Assembly: GCA_963931865.1 (NCBI GenBank)
Contig: OZ007508.1
Location: 1,052,133-1,116,132, forward strand
Origin: Axinella damicornis
Lineage: Eukaryota; Porifera; Demospongiae; Axinellida; Axinellidae
Direction of reading: 5' to 3'
DNA length: 64,000 bases
Under the pieces are notes generated by a model, which worked only from the letters and a program-made list of their open reading frames with translations, did not search any database and was not told the DNA's origin. The translations under genes and the position numbers were made by a program. Numbering within the stretch: position 1 is the stretch's first letter; each line of letters opens with the position of its first letter. Positions 1-8,934 of this stretch are shown here, in pieces.

Positions 1-88
1 TGTTGATACAGACAAATATTAGGGCCGTAAAAATCCTAAATATGTCTGCAAATGACGAATAAAGAAGGTGATCTTCGGGTAGAGTGAC

Positions 89-1623
89 CTGGTAGATACC
101 AAACCGGAAAGTGAGAATGTATCCCAGGAGCAGGACACCCTGAGAGATGCCGTAGAGTGGTGCAGTGAGCACAGTATGCCTGCATGAATGGAGAAGTATA
201 CACTATTGAATGCCTCCGGTCAAAATGTTTTGTAATTTCCAGGTGAACGTTTAATTGTACTGTACATTTAAAATACGATGTTTACATACGATTGTACAAA
301 GATACATGTACGTGCGTGATTTCTACTTGCAGCCGCTGAATGTGAGGTAGTCTAATCTCAACTTCCACCCAGAAGTATTTACTCTCCTTTTTGACTGGAG
401 CCCTTCAATTAGCTATAGTCTGTCATGATAGATTTGACCAGCCATATGAGCTACTTAGTCATGTAGATACAACAGTGTAACGTGCTGTGCATATGGACTT
501 GAAGTTGCAACGGAGGCCAATTTAAAGAGTAGCATGGACTATTTTTTGATGCATGGTAGCTAAGCGTAGCTAGTAATATACCTGAGTGGCTTCTTCACTT
601 GATTCTCATAGTCTGAGTAGAATCGATCTTGCAGACCAAATGATTTAACAGTGTCAATGTTCTCCACGCTCTCCACTGCAATCTGTTGCAGTTATAGGGA
701 AGTAGATAAATAACAACAGGTCCACTGTAGGATGCTACAGGAGATTACTGGAGATTACTGACCTCAGCTGCATCCCTGAAAGCCCCCGACTGTAGTCCTG
801 CAAATCCCTTGGAGGCCCAAACATGCACCCACCCGGAGAAGATGAAGAGGGGGACAATACCCATCAGCACAATAGTCAGCGGCCAGCTGTACCCGAATCC
901 TACTACCAAGGCTAGTGCGAGGCCTGTAGCTCCTTCCACAATGTTGCCAATCCTTGAGACTGCAGCCTGCACAGAGTATGTGTGTGTACCATTGTGCAAA
1001 GAATTTAAGTATCAAGGAATAGATTAGATTGAGTGTTGTGCATGTGAAAGCAGCTGAATGAGCTAGTATCTGCGGTTACACCATCAACAAACAGCAATAC
1101 CGTCATGTCGACAGGAGCATGACCGACAGCAGATGGCGACTGTATGCTGAGGTGCCCAACGATATTATTACCCATGACTTCATTTACGTTGGTTGAAGGT
1201 TAAAGTTCACTGAACCACAGTGGATGTAGAGCATAAGTGATGGCATGATGCTCACATGATATAATCTGAAACAACGTGTGAGGCCTTAATGGCACCCCCA
1301 ATGTGGTTTCTCTGTCTACAACATACGCACAAGTAGCAACAAATGAACAGACATTACCTCCACCATGTTGTCACCCCGACTAGACAGTCTATGTAGCTAG
1401 ATCTAGGTGGCTATACTTGTAGCTATGATCTGAATTCTAGCACATAATTATGGGGACTCCCTCCGTGTGTGTTTCTTGCATCATCAGACAAAACGTTCGT
1501 GATAGCTCCAGTTGAATTTGTCACTTCGTCAAACCAGCCCATTTCCTGTCTCAGCATTGCTTTGAATGCTTGATCACGCAGCTTCAAGGTCAAGTCCTCA
1601 CCGGACACACTGAAGCAGAAAGT
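89..1623 (-). pseudogene. ABCB TMD2 exons (four)
   Basis: Exon 1440-1623 (3' boundary uncertain) reads FSVSGEDLTLKLR, then AFKAMLRQEMGWFDE and NSTGAITN, the intracellular-loop signature of ABCB TMD2. Exon 763-966 gives SRIGNIVEGATGLALALVVG and further membrane sequence. Exon 582-682 gives IAVESVENIDTVKSFGLQDR, the conserved coupling-helix region. Exon 89-179 gives a hydrophobic stretch ending FRFGIYQ. Phases at the 582 and 179 boundaries agree (split Arg codon). The exon expected between 966 and 1440, after NSTGAIT, was not recognised. Confidence 0.78.
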
Positions 1624-1849
1624 CTGCAATACACACAAATGTAGAACTGTAACCTTCAAGTGTATAGATGCACAATTTGTTTCATAGTGAATGAAGACTG
1701 ACTTGCATATGGAGTCAAAGTACTGGGTGTACAACTCCATTGAATACTACATAGTGTATCGTGCATGAACAGATTACCCACAACACTTAAAACGCAAGGA
1801 AAATATAATTAGGAATTTGGGACATACTATGCAGCATGCAACAACTTGC

Positions 1850-2225
1850 CTTGATAAAGCCCCCAATTCCAGCGATGAGTCCGAGTAGCAAGATCAATCC
1901 TGCCCAAATATGAATCGTAGGAAGCACACGGTTTGGAGGCAACAAAAATGCTTATAATATCTCTCCGAGAAAGAGGGCAAACATGGGAAATGCTGAACCT
2001 AGTGCCATAGCACCAAATAGCCCAAAGATGTCAATCCACCACTTCTTCTGATTGGTTCTGAGCACTCGAAAGAATGTGGAGAGATCTGAAGCCTTCTTGT
2101 CAGCTAGGCATGTCCATTTGCATTCGTCTCAGGCTACCAGTTTGTCTTCGCAGGCTGAAGGTCTGTCTTCTGAGACTACCAGTGACATTCTTTTTGTAGG
2201 TGTACGGTATAACATCAGCATGATC
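1850..2225 (-). pseudogene. ABCB linker/start of TMD2 exon with frameshift and stop
   Basis: In phase with the preceding exon it encodes a basic, Arg/Ser-rich linker containing a repeated LRRQT motif, typical of the phosphorylatable P-gp linker. At about 2102-2110 the frame hits TGA. Reading resumes one base over with a stretch ending in WWIDIFG and the first TMD2 helix (FGLFGAMALGSAFPMFALFL), followed by an in-frame TAA after GEIL and then LLPPNRVLPTIH. Exon length is 376 bp, one more than a multiple of three, consistent with a 1-bp insertion. The donor is a GC-type site (gcaagt). The lesions could be sequencing errors but agree with the other damage. Confidence 0.8.
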
Positions 2226-2349
2226 CTATAGAAAGGCAATTTTGATGCATTTAGCATTAGATTAACTTTGTTCCAATACTGGCTGTGGAACAAGACTACA
2301 CTCTATGTAAGAATTACTTACATAGTTATATGTATATATATATATGTAC

Positions 2350-2880
2350 CTCTTCATTTTGTACATGTATTCCTTTTTCAGCAAAGAAATCACTTGGCTT
2401 GCCCAGCCACAAGATACGTCCGTTATCCATTGACACTACTAGATCTGCATTCTGGATCATAGAGAGCCTGTGAGCTATCACAATGGTGGTCCTGCCTTTC
2501 TGAGCATGCTTGAGGGCCGTCTGAACCACTGCCTCATTCTCAATATCCAGAGCAGATGTGGCTTCGTCCAGCAACAGGATTTGGGGGTCCCTCACCAGGG
2601 CACGGGCTATGGATATCCGTTGCTTCTGACCCCCACTCAGTTGTGCCCCCTGCTCTCCAACATTTGTATTATACTGACGAGGGAGGGAGGAGATGAAGTC
2701 ATGCACATTAGCCATCTTTGCTGCCTTGACAATGTCTTCCTTGGTAGCGTCCAGCCTTCCAAAGCGGATGTTTTCAGCTATTGTTGTGTTGAAAAGCACC
2801 GGTTCTTGGTCCACAATCCCTATGTTGCTGCGAAGCCACTTGATATTCAAGGAACGTATGTCTCTTCCTCCAACTAGGAC
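2350..2880 (-). pseudogene. ABCB NBD1 exon: Q-loop, signature, Walker B, H-loop
   Basis: This 177-codon open exon begins [18 protein letters not shown]. It carries the Q-loop (VDQEPVLF), the ABC signature LSGGQKQR, Walker [13 protein letters not shown] and the H-loop IVIAHRLS, so every catalytic element of a class B nucleotide-binding domain is present in order. It joins in phase 0 to the Walker A exon at 7790-7915. The acceptor is ttttag next to 2880 and the donor is GT at 2348-2349. The exon itself is undamaged, so decay of the gene appears recent. Confidence 0.92.
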
Positions 2881-3150
2881 CTAAAACGATAAAGAACATG
2901 GCATATGCAGCTAGTCACATAGAAAATGTTTAACCCACCAGAATGCAATTAGTTCGTTCATGCCATATCAATTGACTGAAAGCATCTTACTAGCCAGACA
3001 GCTGCGGTCTGCTTCTTAAATCAGCACACAAACCAATTGCTAGGTCTGTGAGTCTCCAAGGATATGAGCTGGCTAATCAAATGTAGTACTACAACCACAT
3101 GGGAGACTTTGAGTTGAAGATAAGATTTGTGAAACATTATCGTACCTCTC

Positions 3151-3396
3151 TGTGGTAACTTGAGAAGCGCGGCTAGTAAACCCCCAGCCAGTAACGACCA
3201 ACTTAAATAGTGCAAAATTGTCTCTATTAAAATGGCCAACGTGTACACAGCACACAACTGACAAAACTGAGAGAACTAACAGAACACGTATTCTACACAA
3301 ATTATAAGGACAAACAGCGGCGGCCGCTGCGGCGTCCGCTAGCCGGCTAACAATATAAAATGCAATAAACCAGAACGAAATAACAAGTTTACCACA
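3151..3396 (-). repeat. 3' LTR of the Ty3/gypsy element
   Basis: This is a 246-bp copy of the LTR at 7543-7789. It is flanked on its left by the TSD ctctc (3146-3150) and then by the original ABCB splice donor, and on its right by the polypurine tract. Confidence 0.95.
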
Positions 3397-3406
3397 CTCC
3401 TCCCTG
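3397..3406 (-). promoter_or_regulatory. Polypurine tract next to the 3' LTR
   Basis: The minus strand reads AGGGAGGAG immediately upstream of the 3' LTR, the expected primer site for plus-strand DNA synthesis. Confidence 0.7.
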
Positions 3407-3491
3407 CTAAATATGCAAGTACACACTTAATCACAACCACACAAAAATAATAAAACAAAATACTTAGTCACATACATAGTCCTGGTAATGT

Positions 3492-4709
3492 TCAGCAGAA
3501 CCGATCGGGAGGACGATGCTCTCGGCGAGGATATCGAGGTTCAGTTCGTGGTTGAGATATGGGAGGTAATGGCGGTGAAGAGGTTGGTGGCAATGGAGCT
3601 GGAGACTGCACTTGGTCAGGTACTGAGTCTGGTGGAGTCACAGGAGGAGGAATAAGCGGCACAATAACTTCCTCATCCTGATCGTCCTGTTCAGGAGCAG
3701 CTGTAGTTGCACTAGAGGATGATCTGCCCACCTGAACATCTGTTGAGGATTCAGCCTCCTCAAGGAATGGCGGCTCAGCCACAGACTTGATCTGGTCTGC
3801 ATGGCGCTTCCAAATCTGGCTGTTCTTGACATCCACCAGATAAGTCACTGGTCCCAGTCTTTCTATAATCACACCAGGAATCCAGTCCATGCCTGGACGT
3901 ACATTTCTCACCATCACCCGCTCACCAACATACCATGACCTATCCTGACTGTGACGATCCTGGCAATCTTTCTGTAAGGCTTGCTTCTCAGTCACACGAC
4001 TGGTGCAGCTAGGTCGCAACAAATCAAACCGAGTGCGAATACTTCGACGTAGAAACAAAGTGCAAGGGGCCACACCTGTAGTGGCATGTGGAGTGGTTCT
4101 ATATGTTAACAGGAAGTTTGCAACTCGATGACTCAACGGTAGTCCACTAGACACAGTTGCCTTCAAGGATTGTTTGAGTGATTGCACGAACCTCTCCGCG
4201 AGCCCATTACTTGCAGGGTGATAGGGAGCAATTCTAATGTGTTTGATCCCATTCAGCTTGACAAAAGCAGCAAACTCATCAGAAACAAATTGGGGCCCGT
4301 TATCTGTTACAAGCTGCTCAGGTAGCCCATGTGCAGAAAAGACATTTCGGAGCACTTCCAAAGTTTTGGTTGTGGTGGTGCTTGACATCAAGTGCACCTC
4401 AGGCCACTTGGAATGTGCATCTACACATACAAGGAACATTGATCCTTGGAATGGCCCCGCAAAGTCTAAATGTACCCTTTTCCAGGGCTGGGCAGGCCAA
4501 TTCCACGGCTGTAATGGTGCTACAGGTGGCTTGTGCTTTACTGCTAGGCATGTCTCACATGATTTGGCAAGCTTTTCAATCTGCCCATCTAGTCCAGGCC
4601 ACCAGATGTAGCTACGAGCGACCTGTTTCATGCGACTGATACCTGGGTGGTCTCTGTGCAGCTCCTGAAGAATTAAGTCTACTTCGGAGTTTTGACGGCA
4701 CAATGACAC
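3492..4709 (-). CDS. Integrase ORF of the Ty3/gypsy element (frame-shifted from pol)
   Basis: A 405-aa frame overlaps the end of the upstream ORF by 98 bp in another frame. It begins in the HHCC zinc-binding region (HRDHPG ... CETC) and carries the DDE core: LDFAGP, TDNGPQF and NGLAERFVQ. The C-terminus is Pro/Ser/Glu-rich and lies just before the 3' LTR. No independent start is expected; in an intact element this would be the end of Pol. I see no slippery site that would make this a programmed frameshift, so I read it as a mutation. Confidence 0.9.
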   Translation of the reverse strand: MSLCRQNSEVDLILQELHRDHPGISRMKQVARSYIWWPGLDGQIEKLAKSCETCLAVKHKPPVAPLQPWNWPAQPWKRVHLDFAGPFQGSMFLVCVDAHSKWPEVHLMSSTTTTKTLEVLRNVFSAHGLPEQLVTDNGPQFVSDEFAAFVKLNGIKHIRIAPYHPASNGLAERFVQSLKQSLKATVSSGLPLSHRVANFLLTYRTTPHATTGVAPCTLFLRRSIRTRFDLLRPSCTSRVTEKQALQKDCQDRHSQDRSWYVGERVMVRNVRPGMDWIPGVIIERLGPVTYLVDVKNSQIWKRHADQIKSVAEPPFLEEAESSTDVQVGRSSSSATTAAPEQDDQDEEVIVPLIPPPVTPPDSVPDQVQSPAPLPPTSSPPLPPISQPRTEPRYPRREHRPPDRFC

Positions 4710-7509
4710 GCATCCCCCACAGTAGGCAACCCTCCTCCACCGTCAACTCCAACTTCCGAGTGGAGAAAGGATAAAGAGGTGATTTTGCATCAATAGGAAC
4801 AGGCCACCCTTTTTGCATGTATTGCAACACCTGGGACAACACCTGGTCATTTCGTGTTGCCTGACGGAGCTGTGTCCTCGTCACAGGTAGACTTTCCATC
4901 TGTGATATGTTAAAAACATGCGGTTCACTAGAATCACCGTCAGTGAGAGTTGTGCTGAGTGGGAGACGAGATAAGCCATCAGCATTGGCATGACAGTCTG
5001 TTGGGCGGAACTCGATCTCGTACGAGTATGCTGACAAAATCAAAGCCCAGCGCTGCAATCGAGCAGCAGCCATCACAGGAATACCCTTCTTGGGTCCCAA
5101 GATTTTAGTCAAAGGCTTATGGTCTGTGACCAAAACAAATTTGCGCCCGTAAAGGTATGTGTGGAATTTCCTCACAGCAAAGACTAGGGCAAGGGCCTCC
5201 TTTTCTACCTGGGAGTAGTTACGCTCACTGCTGGTAAGGGTATGGGAGGCAAAGGCTATAGGCCTTTCAGTATTGTCAGGCATGACATGAGAGATTACAG
5301 CACCCACGCCGTAGGCTGACGCATCACCTGACGCATCACCTGCTACTTTGACTGGCAGGCTGGGGTCAAAGTGCACTAACAGATTGGGTGAGATCAGCTT
5401 TTCTTTGGCTACCCTGAAGCTCTCATCACACTGCTTAGACCACTTCCACTTGTGGTCCTTGTGCAACAACTCATTGAGGGGGTGAATTATTGAGGCCAAA
5501 TTGGGAATAAATCGGCAGTAATAATTCAATAGACCCAGAAAAGACCGTAATTGGTGCACATTCTTAGGGGTCGGGGCCTGTAAGATAGCTTCCAATTTAC
5601 TATCAGTGGCATGTATCCCCTCAGCGTCAATTTTGTGACCCAAATATTCAACCTGACTTTGCATGAACTCACACTTGGCTTGGTTCAGGCGAATTCCATG
5701 CTGACGGAGACGCTCCAACACTGCTCGCAGATTACGGAGATGTTCCTCCTCTGTCGATCCCGTGACGATGATGTCGTCCAAATAGCACATCGTGCCAGGT
5801 ATGTCTTGGAGGATTGTATCCATAACTTGCTGGAACACAGCAGGCGCGGAGGCTATGCCAAAAGGCAATCGTTGATATTGAAACAACCCACGATGAGTGT
5901 TGACGGTAACCAACTTGCGCGACTCCTCATCAAGCATCAGCTGATGGTACGCCTGAGAAAGGTCAAGGGTAGAGAATCTCTTGCCTCCAGCCAATCTGGC
6001 AAAAATGTCCTCTGGCCGAGGCAAGGGGTACTGGTCCACCTCCAGCACTCTATTTGCGGTCACCTTGAAATCTCCGCAAATACGGACTTTCCCATTCTTC
6101 TTTGGGACACAAACAATTGGAGCGGCCCAATCGCTGCTCTTCACTCTCTTGATGACACCTTCCTGCTCCAACCGAGCCAGTTCTTCCTCCACAGCTTCTC
6201 GCAAGGCAAAAGGGACAGTACGAGGCTTAAAGAACTTTGGGTGGGCTTCCTTGGGAATGTGGAGTTTGGCTTCGAAACCCTTGATGGTGCCCACTCCTGG
6301 AGCAAAGACATCACTGAACTCATCCAAGAGGGACTTGAGTGCATCCTCACACTGAGATATTGCCTTGATCCCTTGCCAGTCAAGTCTCACACGACTTAAC
6401 CAATCCCGGCCTAGCAATGTAGAGCCAGTCCCCTTGACAACCATCAGAGACAATCCCTTCACGCACTGACCACGGTACTCCACAGTGAGGTCACGAAGCT
6501 CACCTAGAACAGTCATGGCTTCTCCCGTGTAGGTACGTAGTGTGATATCTGACTTCCAGAGTCTGCTGTCTGGAAAAACAGACCTACGGGTGCTTTCTGA
6601 AATCACCGAGACAGCTGCACCCGTGTCCACTTCAAACTTCAGGGACTTCTGGTTGACTTGCATGGTGACATGTATGGGCGGAGCACTTGAGTCAGTTTTG
6701 TGAATATTATAGAGAGCAATATCCTCAAGGGGATCTGTGGGCTCAGATGATACTTGTTTCTCCTGCGTCTGTGAAGGTGGATGCTTCTTTGGACTCCCCT
6801 TCTTGCGGCACACAGGGGCTATATGTCCAACTTTTCCGCATCGATGACATGTAGCGTCTTTGAACCGGCAGGGCATTCCTGCAGGATGTCGGCCACAACG
6901 ATGACAGGAGGATTTTCCAGTGTTTGTGGAAGTGGGCTTGATCCGCATCACAGACTCTTCTGGGGCAGAAACTGGATTATTGATTTCCTTCACCTTCTGA
7001 CCGGCTGACTCGATACTTTGAGCGATAGTGATAGCACCTGCAAGGTCAAGAGCAGCTTCTGCTAGTAGGCGCTTTTGAGTGGTTTCATCTCGCAAACCAC
7101 AGACCAGACGATCACGGAGGGCTTCATCGAGGAAATCTCCAAATTTACAGTGTATGGACAGCTTCCGGAGTGCAGCTACAAACTCGGCTACGCTCTCTCC
7201 GACAATTTGAGTCCTTCGGTAAAACCGAAAACGCTCAGCGATCACGAGTGTCTTGGGCTCGAAATGGTTTGTGAGACTGGCTTTCAGTTCTTCGAGGGTC
7301 TTGTCTTTAGGAGCGGCAGGGGCGACCAGGCCTCGGAGCAGAGTGTAGTTCTCCGGTCCGATGACAGTCAACAAAACGGGGACCTGTTTCTCACTTTCGA
7401 TGCCGTTAGCAGTAAAGTATAAATCGAGCCTCTCCAAGTAGGCTGAAATCGATTCCGTTGACGGAACAAAAGACTGCATTCGGCCATAGACAACGGTACT
7501 AGCCATCAT
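4612..7509 (-). CDS. Gag-protease-RT-RNase H ORF of the Ty3/gypsy element
   Basis: A 965-aa open frame with ATG close behind the 5' LTR. The N-terminal about 200 residues are Gag-like. A CCHC zinc knuckle (CHRCGKVGHIAPVC) lies near residue 215. The aspartic protease has DTGA near 294. Reverse transcriptase follows with QYPLPRPEDIFA, DLSQAYHQL and the catalytic YLDD near 575. RNase H has the FAVRKFHTYLYGR and TDHKPL motifs near 780-800. The frame shifts after VIVPSKLRS, just where integrase should begin, and ends in 25 unrelated residues. The ORF is otherwise intact. Confidence 0.93.
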   Translation of the reverse strand: MMASTVVYGRMQSFVPSTESISAYLERLDLYFTANGIESEKQVPVLLTVIGPENYTLLRGLVAPAAPKDKTLEELKASLTNHFEPKTLVIAERFRFYRRTQIVGESVAEFVAALRKLSIHCKFGDFLDEALRDRLVCGLRDETTQKRLLAEAALDLAGAITIAQSIESAGQKVKEINNPVSAPEESVMRIKPTSTNTGKSSCHRCGRHPAGMPCRFKDATCHRCGKVGHIAPVCRKKGSPKKHPPSQTQEKQVSSEPTDPLEDIALYNIHKTDSSAPPIHVTMQVNQKSLKFEVDTGAAVSVISESTRRSVFPDSRLWKSDITLRTYTGEAMTVLGELRDLTVEYRGQCVKGLSLMVVKGTGSTLLGRDWLSRVRLDWQGIKAISQCEDALKSLLDEFSDVFAPGVGTIKGFEAKLHIPKEAHPKFFKPRTVPFALREAVEEELARLEQEGVIKRVKSSDWAAPIVCVPKKNGKVRICGDFKVTANRVLEVDQYPLPRPEDIFARLAGGKRFSTLDLSQAYHQLMLDEESRKLVTVNTHRGLFQYQRLPFGIASAPAVFQQVMDTILQDIPGTMCYLDDIIVTGSTEEEHLRNLRAVLERLRQHGIRLNQAKCEFMQSQVEYLGHKIDAEGIHATDSKLEAILQAPTPKNVHQLRSFLGLLNYYCRFIPNLASIIHPLNELLHKDHKWKWSKQCDESFRVAKEKLISPNLLVHFDPSLPVKVAGDASGDASAYGVGAVISHVMPDNTERPIAFASHTLTSSERNYSQVEKEALALVFAVRKFHTYLYGRKFVLVTDHKPLTKILGPKKGIPVMAAARLQRWALILSAYSYEIEFRPTDCHANADGLSRLPLSTTLTDGDSSEPHVFNISQMESLPVTRTQLRQATRNDQVLSQVLQYMQKGWPVPIDAKSPLYPFSTRKLELTVEEGCLLWGMRVIVPSKLRSRLNSSGAAQRPPRYQSHETGRS

Positions 7510-7522
7510 GCGCTGAAACGAA

Positions 7523-7540
7523 TCCCGTCACTCGTCGCCA
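7523..7540 (-). promoter_or_regulatory. Primer-binding-site-like sequence
   Basis: On the minus strand the sequence two bases inside the 5' LTR reads TGGCGACGAGTGACGGGA. TGG is the expected complement of a tRNA CCA end. I cannot assign the tRNA without a search. Confidence 0.6.
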
Positions 7541-7542
7541 CT

Positions 7543-7789
7543 TGTGGTAACTTGAGAAGCGCGGCTAGTAAACCCCCAGCCAGTAACGACCAACTTAAAT
7601 AGTGCAAAATTTGTCTCTATTAAAATGGCCAACGTGTACACAGCACACAACTGACAAAACTGAGAGAACTAACAGAACACGTATTCTACACAAACTATAA
7701 GGACAAACAGCGGCGGCCGCTGCGGCGTCCGCTAGCCGGCTAACAATATAAAATGCAATAAACCAGAACGAAATAACAAGTTTACCACA
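7543..7789 (-). repeat. 5' LTR of the Ty3/gypsy element
   Basis: This 247-bp repeat starts tgtggtaact and ends tttaccaca on the plus strand and is almost identical to 3151-3396. It is the upstream LTR because the element reads leftward. It includes a GC-rich patch (cggcggccgctgcggcgtcc). Confidence 0.95.
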
Positions 7790-7915
7790 CTCTCCTTCTT
7801 CAGCATCGTAGAATCTTTGTACGAGGTTTGCAAGTGTTGTCTTCCCACCACCACTGGGTCCAACAACAGCCACTGTCTGTCCGCTACGAATTGAGAGACT
7901 GAAGTCCTGTATGAC
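7790..7915 (-). pseudogene. ABCB NBD1 Walker A exon, interrupted at its 3' end
   Basis: A 42-codon exon starting at an AG acceptor (7916-7917) reads [18 protein letters not shown], then the Walker A loop GPSGGGKTT, ending FYDAEEGE. The last five exon bases (gagag on the coding strand) are the target-site duplication of the Ty3/gypsy element. The second copy of these five bases (3146-3150) is followed directly by the original GT donor (gtacga). The insertion therefore sits exactly at the end of the exon. Read through, the frame runs into the 5' LTR and stops there. Confidence 0.88.
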
Positions 7916-8098
7916 CTGCATTGGGAGAATACAATGCATGAATCACACTCTGAATGCATAATTAGCTATGTCATGCAAGATCACTGTAAATGGATCTATA
8001 TGTACACATAAACACAAATATCAATTTCAACCTAGAGTGCATGATGTCTAGAGCTACGATATGATTCTTTAAAGCTATACAGCTGCATTGCACAGTAC

Positions 8099-8864
8099 CT
8101 TCAGTTCTGGTCGTGTTGGGTAGGAAAAGGTCACATGCTTGAATTCAATTGAGCCATTGAACTTTTCAGGTTTTTCACCGACGTCAGAAGATGGATCAAT
8201 GGCTGATTTCTACAAGAAATACACCAACATCCAGTCAACCAATGACAGTTGCATATACGTTGTATGGTTGCGTACCCGGTCAATGGTCTGGAATATAGGG
8301 ATTGCTGATACTGTAGATACCATCAGACGTCCGAGGTTTACAGTGGATTGGCCCAGGTAGAACGCCCCAATATTGCACGCAAAGAAAACCTGAGGGAGAG
8401 GGAGGACACACGAGTGGAACAGTCAGAAGGATAGGTTGTCAGGACAAGCTTGCTGATGAAAACCATTCCTGAGATAATGCATGAACTTGTTGTGATGGAC
8501 AATCATTGATCACCACCATTTATAGGTACTACAAATTGAAGCAAACTGTGCAATAATTATTCATAGTATCATGCGCATGTTGTAGTCATGCAGTCATAGA
8601 AAAACAGTGTTAATAGTGCATGTATCTTCCAGTTGAAGGAAGAACTGCATGCTTGCGTACCGCAATGATATCCCCTGGCAGTGCCTTTCTTTCAGACACC
8701 AGATACCCTCCAAACCTGCATGTGCAGTCAGGAAATATATAACAAACAAATACTGTACACTTCTAAAACTGCAGTAGCTATTACTTACATCCAGTATAAT
8801 CATTGCACACCAGCAAGTAAGATTTGGGAAATAATGCTGCCAGCTGGTGCTAGTCCCTCTCTGC
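8099..8864 (-). pseudogene. ABCB late-TMD1 exons (four)
   Basis: The 8789-8864 exon reads a hydrophobic segment ending in YWM, with an in-frame TGA five codons before its end, and a GTAAGT donor. Exon 8661-8715 continues with FGGYLVSERKALPGDIIA. Exon 8276-8389 reads VFFACNIGAFYLGQ and ends in IFQTIDR, the usual end of an ABCB TMD. Exon 8099-8209 carries the pre-NBD stretch ending in FKHVTFSYPTRPELK, whose aromatic Y is the expected A-loop residue stacking on ATP adenine. All junctions have GT donors and AG acceptors. The exon at 8789 is the least certain because of its stop codon. Confidence 0.8.
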
Positions 8865-8875
8865 CTGGCCAGTAT

Positions 8876-8934
8876 AGAAGCTATTCTGGCTTATTGAATG
8901 TAGCGATGGGCTATCTGAGTGTGAATAGCTAGGT
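8876..8934. repeat. 59-bp direct repeat D, left copy
   Basis: It begins agaagctattctggc and ends gaatagctaggt. The same 59 bp recur at 14085-14143 and 40021-40079, and a 5'-shortened copy lies at 58756-58805. The left copy abuts the ABCB pseudogene; the copies at 8876 and 14085 bracket the first core block. Confidence 0.9.

Larger units (their letters stand above)
3151..7789 (-). mobile_element. Ty3/gypsy LTR retrotransposon
   Basis: A complete element of about 4.64 kb lies on the minus strand: 5' LTR 7543-7789, a gag-pol region, and 3' LTR 3151-3396. LTRs begin TG and end CA. They differ at only a few positions (one T-run length change and a t/c change), so insertion was recent. The 5-bp TSD ctctc is at 3146-3150 and 7790-7794. 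A primer-binding-site-like TGG lies two bases inside the 5' LTR and a purine tract abuts the 3' LTR. Pol order is PR-RT-RH-IN, diagnostic of Ty3/gypsy. A frameshift near 4685 separates RT/RH from most of integrase, so the copy is probably not autonomous. It sits inside an ABCB exon. Confidence 0.95.
89..8864 (-). pseudogene. ABCB (P-glycoprotein/MDR-like) ABC exporter, decayed and interrupted
   Basis: ABCB full transporters are plasma-membrane ATP-driven exporters of lipophilic compounds, with the order TMD1-NBD1-linker-TMD2-NBD2. Eleven exons are readable on the minus strand, 5' to 3': 8789-8864, 8661-8715, 8276-8389, 8099-8209, 7790-7915, 2350-2880, 1850-2225, about 1440-1623, 763-966, 582-682 and 89-179. 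They cover late TMD1, all of NBD1 and the start of TMD2; NBD2 would lie left of the window. Boundaries are GT/AG except a GC donor at 1844-1849, and phases agree between neighbours. Lesions: a TGA in the 8789-8864 exon, a Ty3 insertion at the end of 7790-7915, and a frameshift plus a TAA in 1850-2225. The gene is cut at 8876, where the duplicated array begins, so the first TMD1 exons are missing. The family call is firm; the subfamily member is not resolved. Confidence 0.87.

Noticed and set aside
4612..4709. Programmed frameshift between the pol and integrase frames
   Set aside because: No slippery heptamer or downstream structure is evident, and the shift falls inside the integrase zinc-binding region rather than at a gag/pol border; a mutation is simpler.
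5611..6399. 262-aa plus-strand frame opposite the Ty3 pol gene
   Set aside because: Antisense shadow of the RT/RNase H coding sequence.
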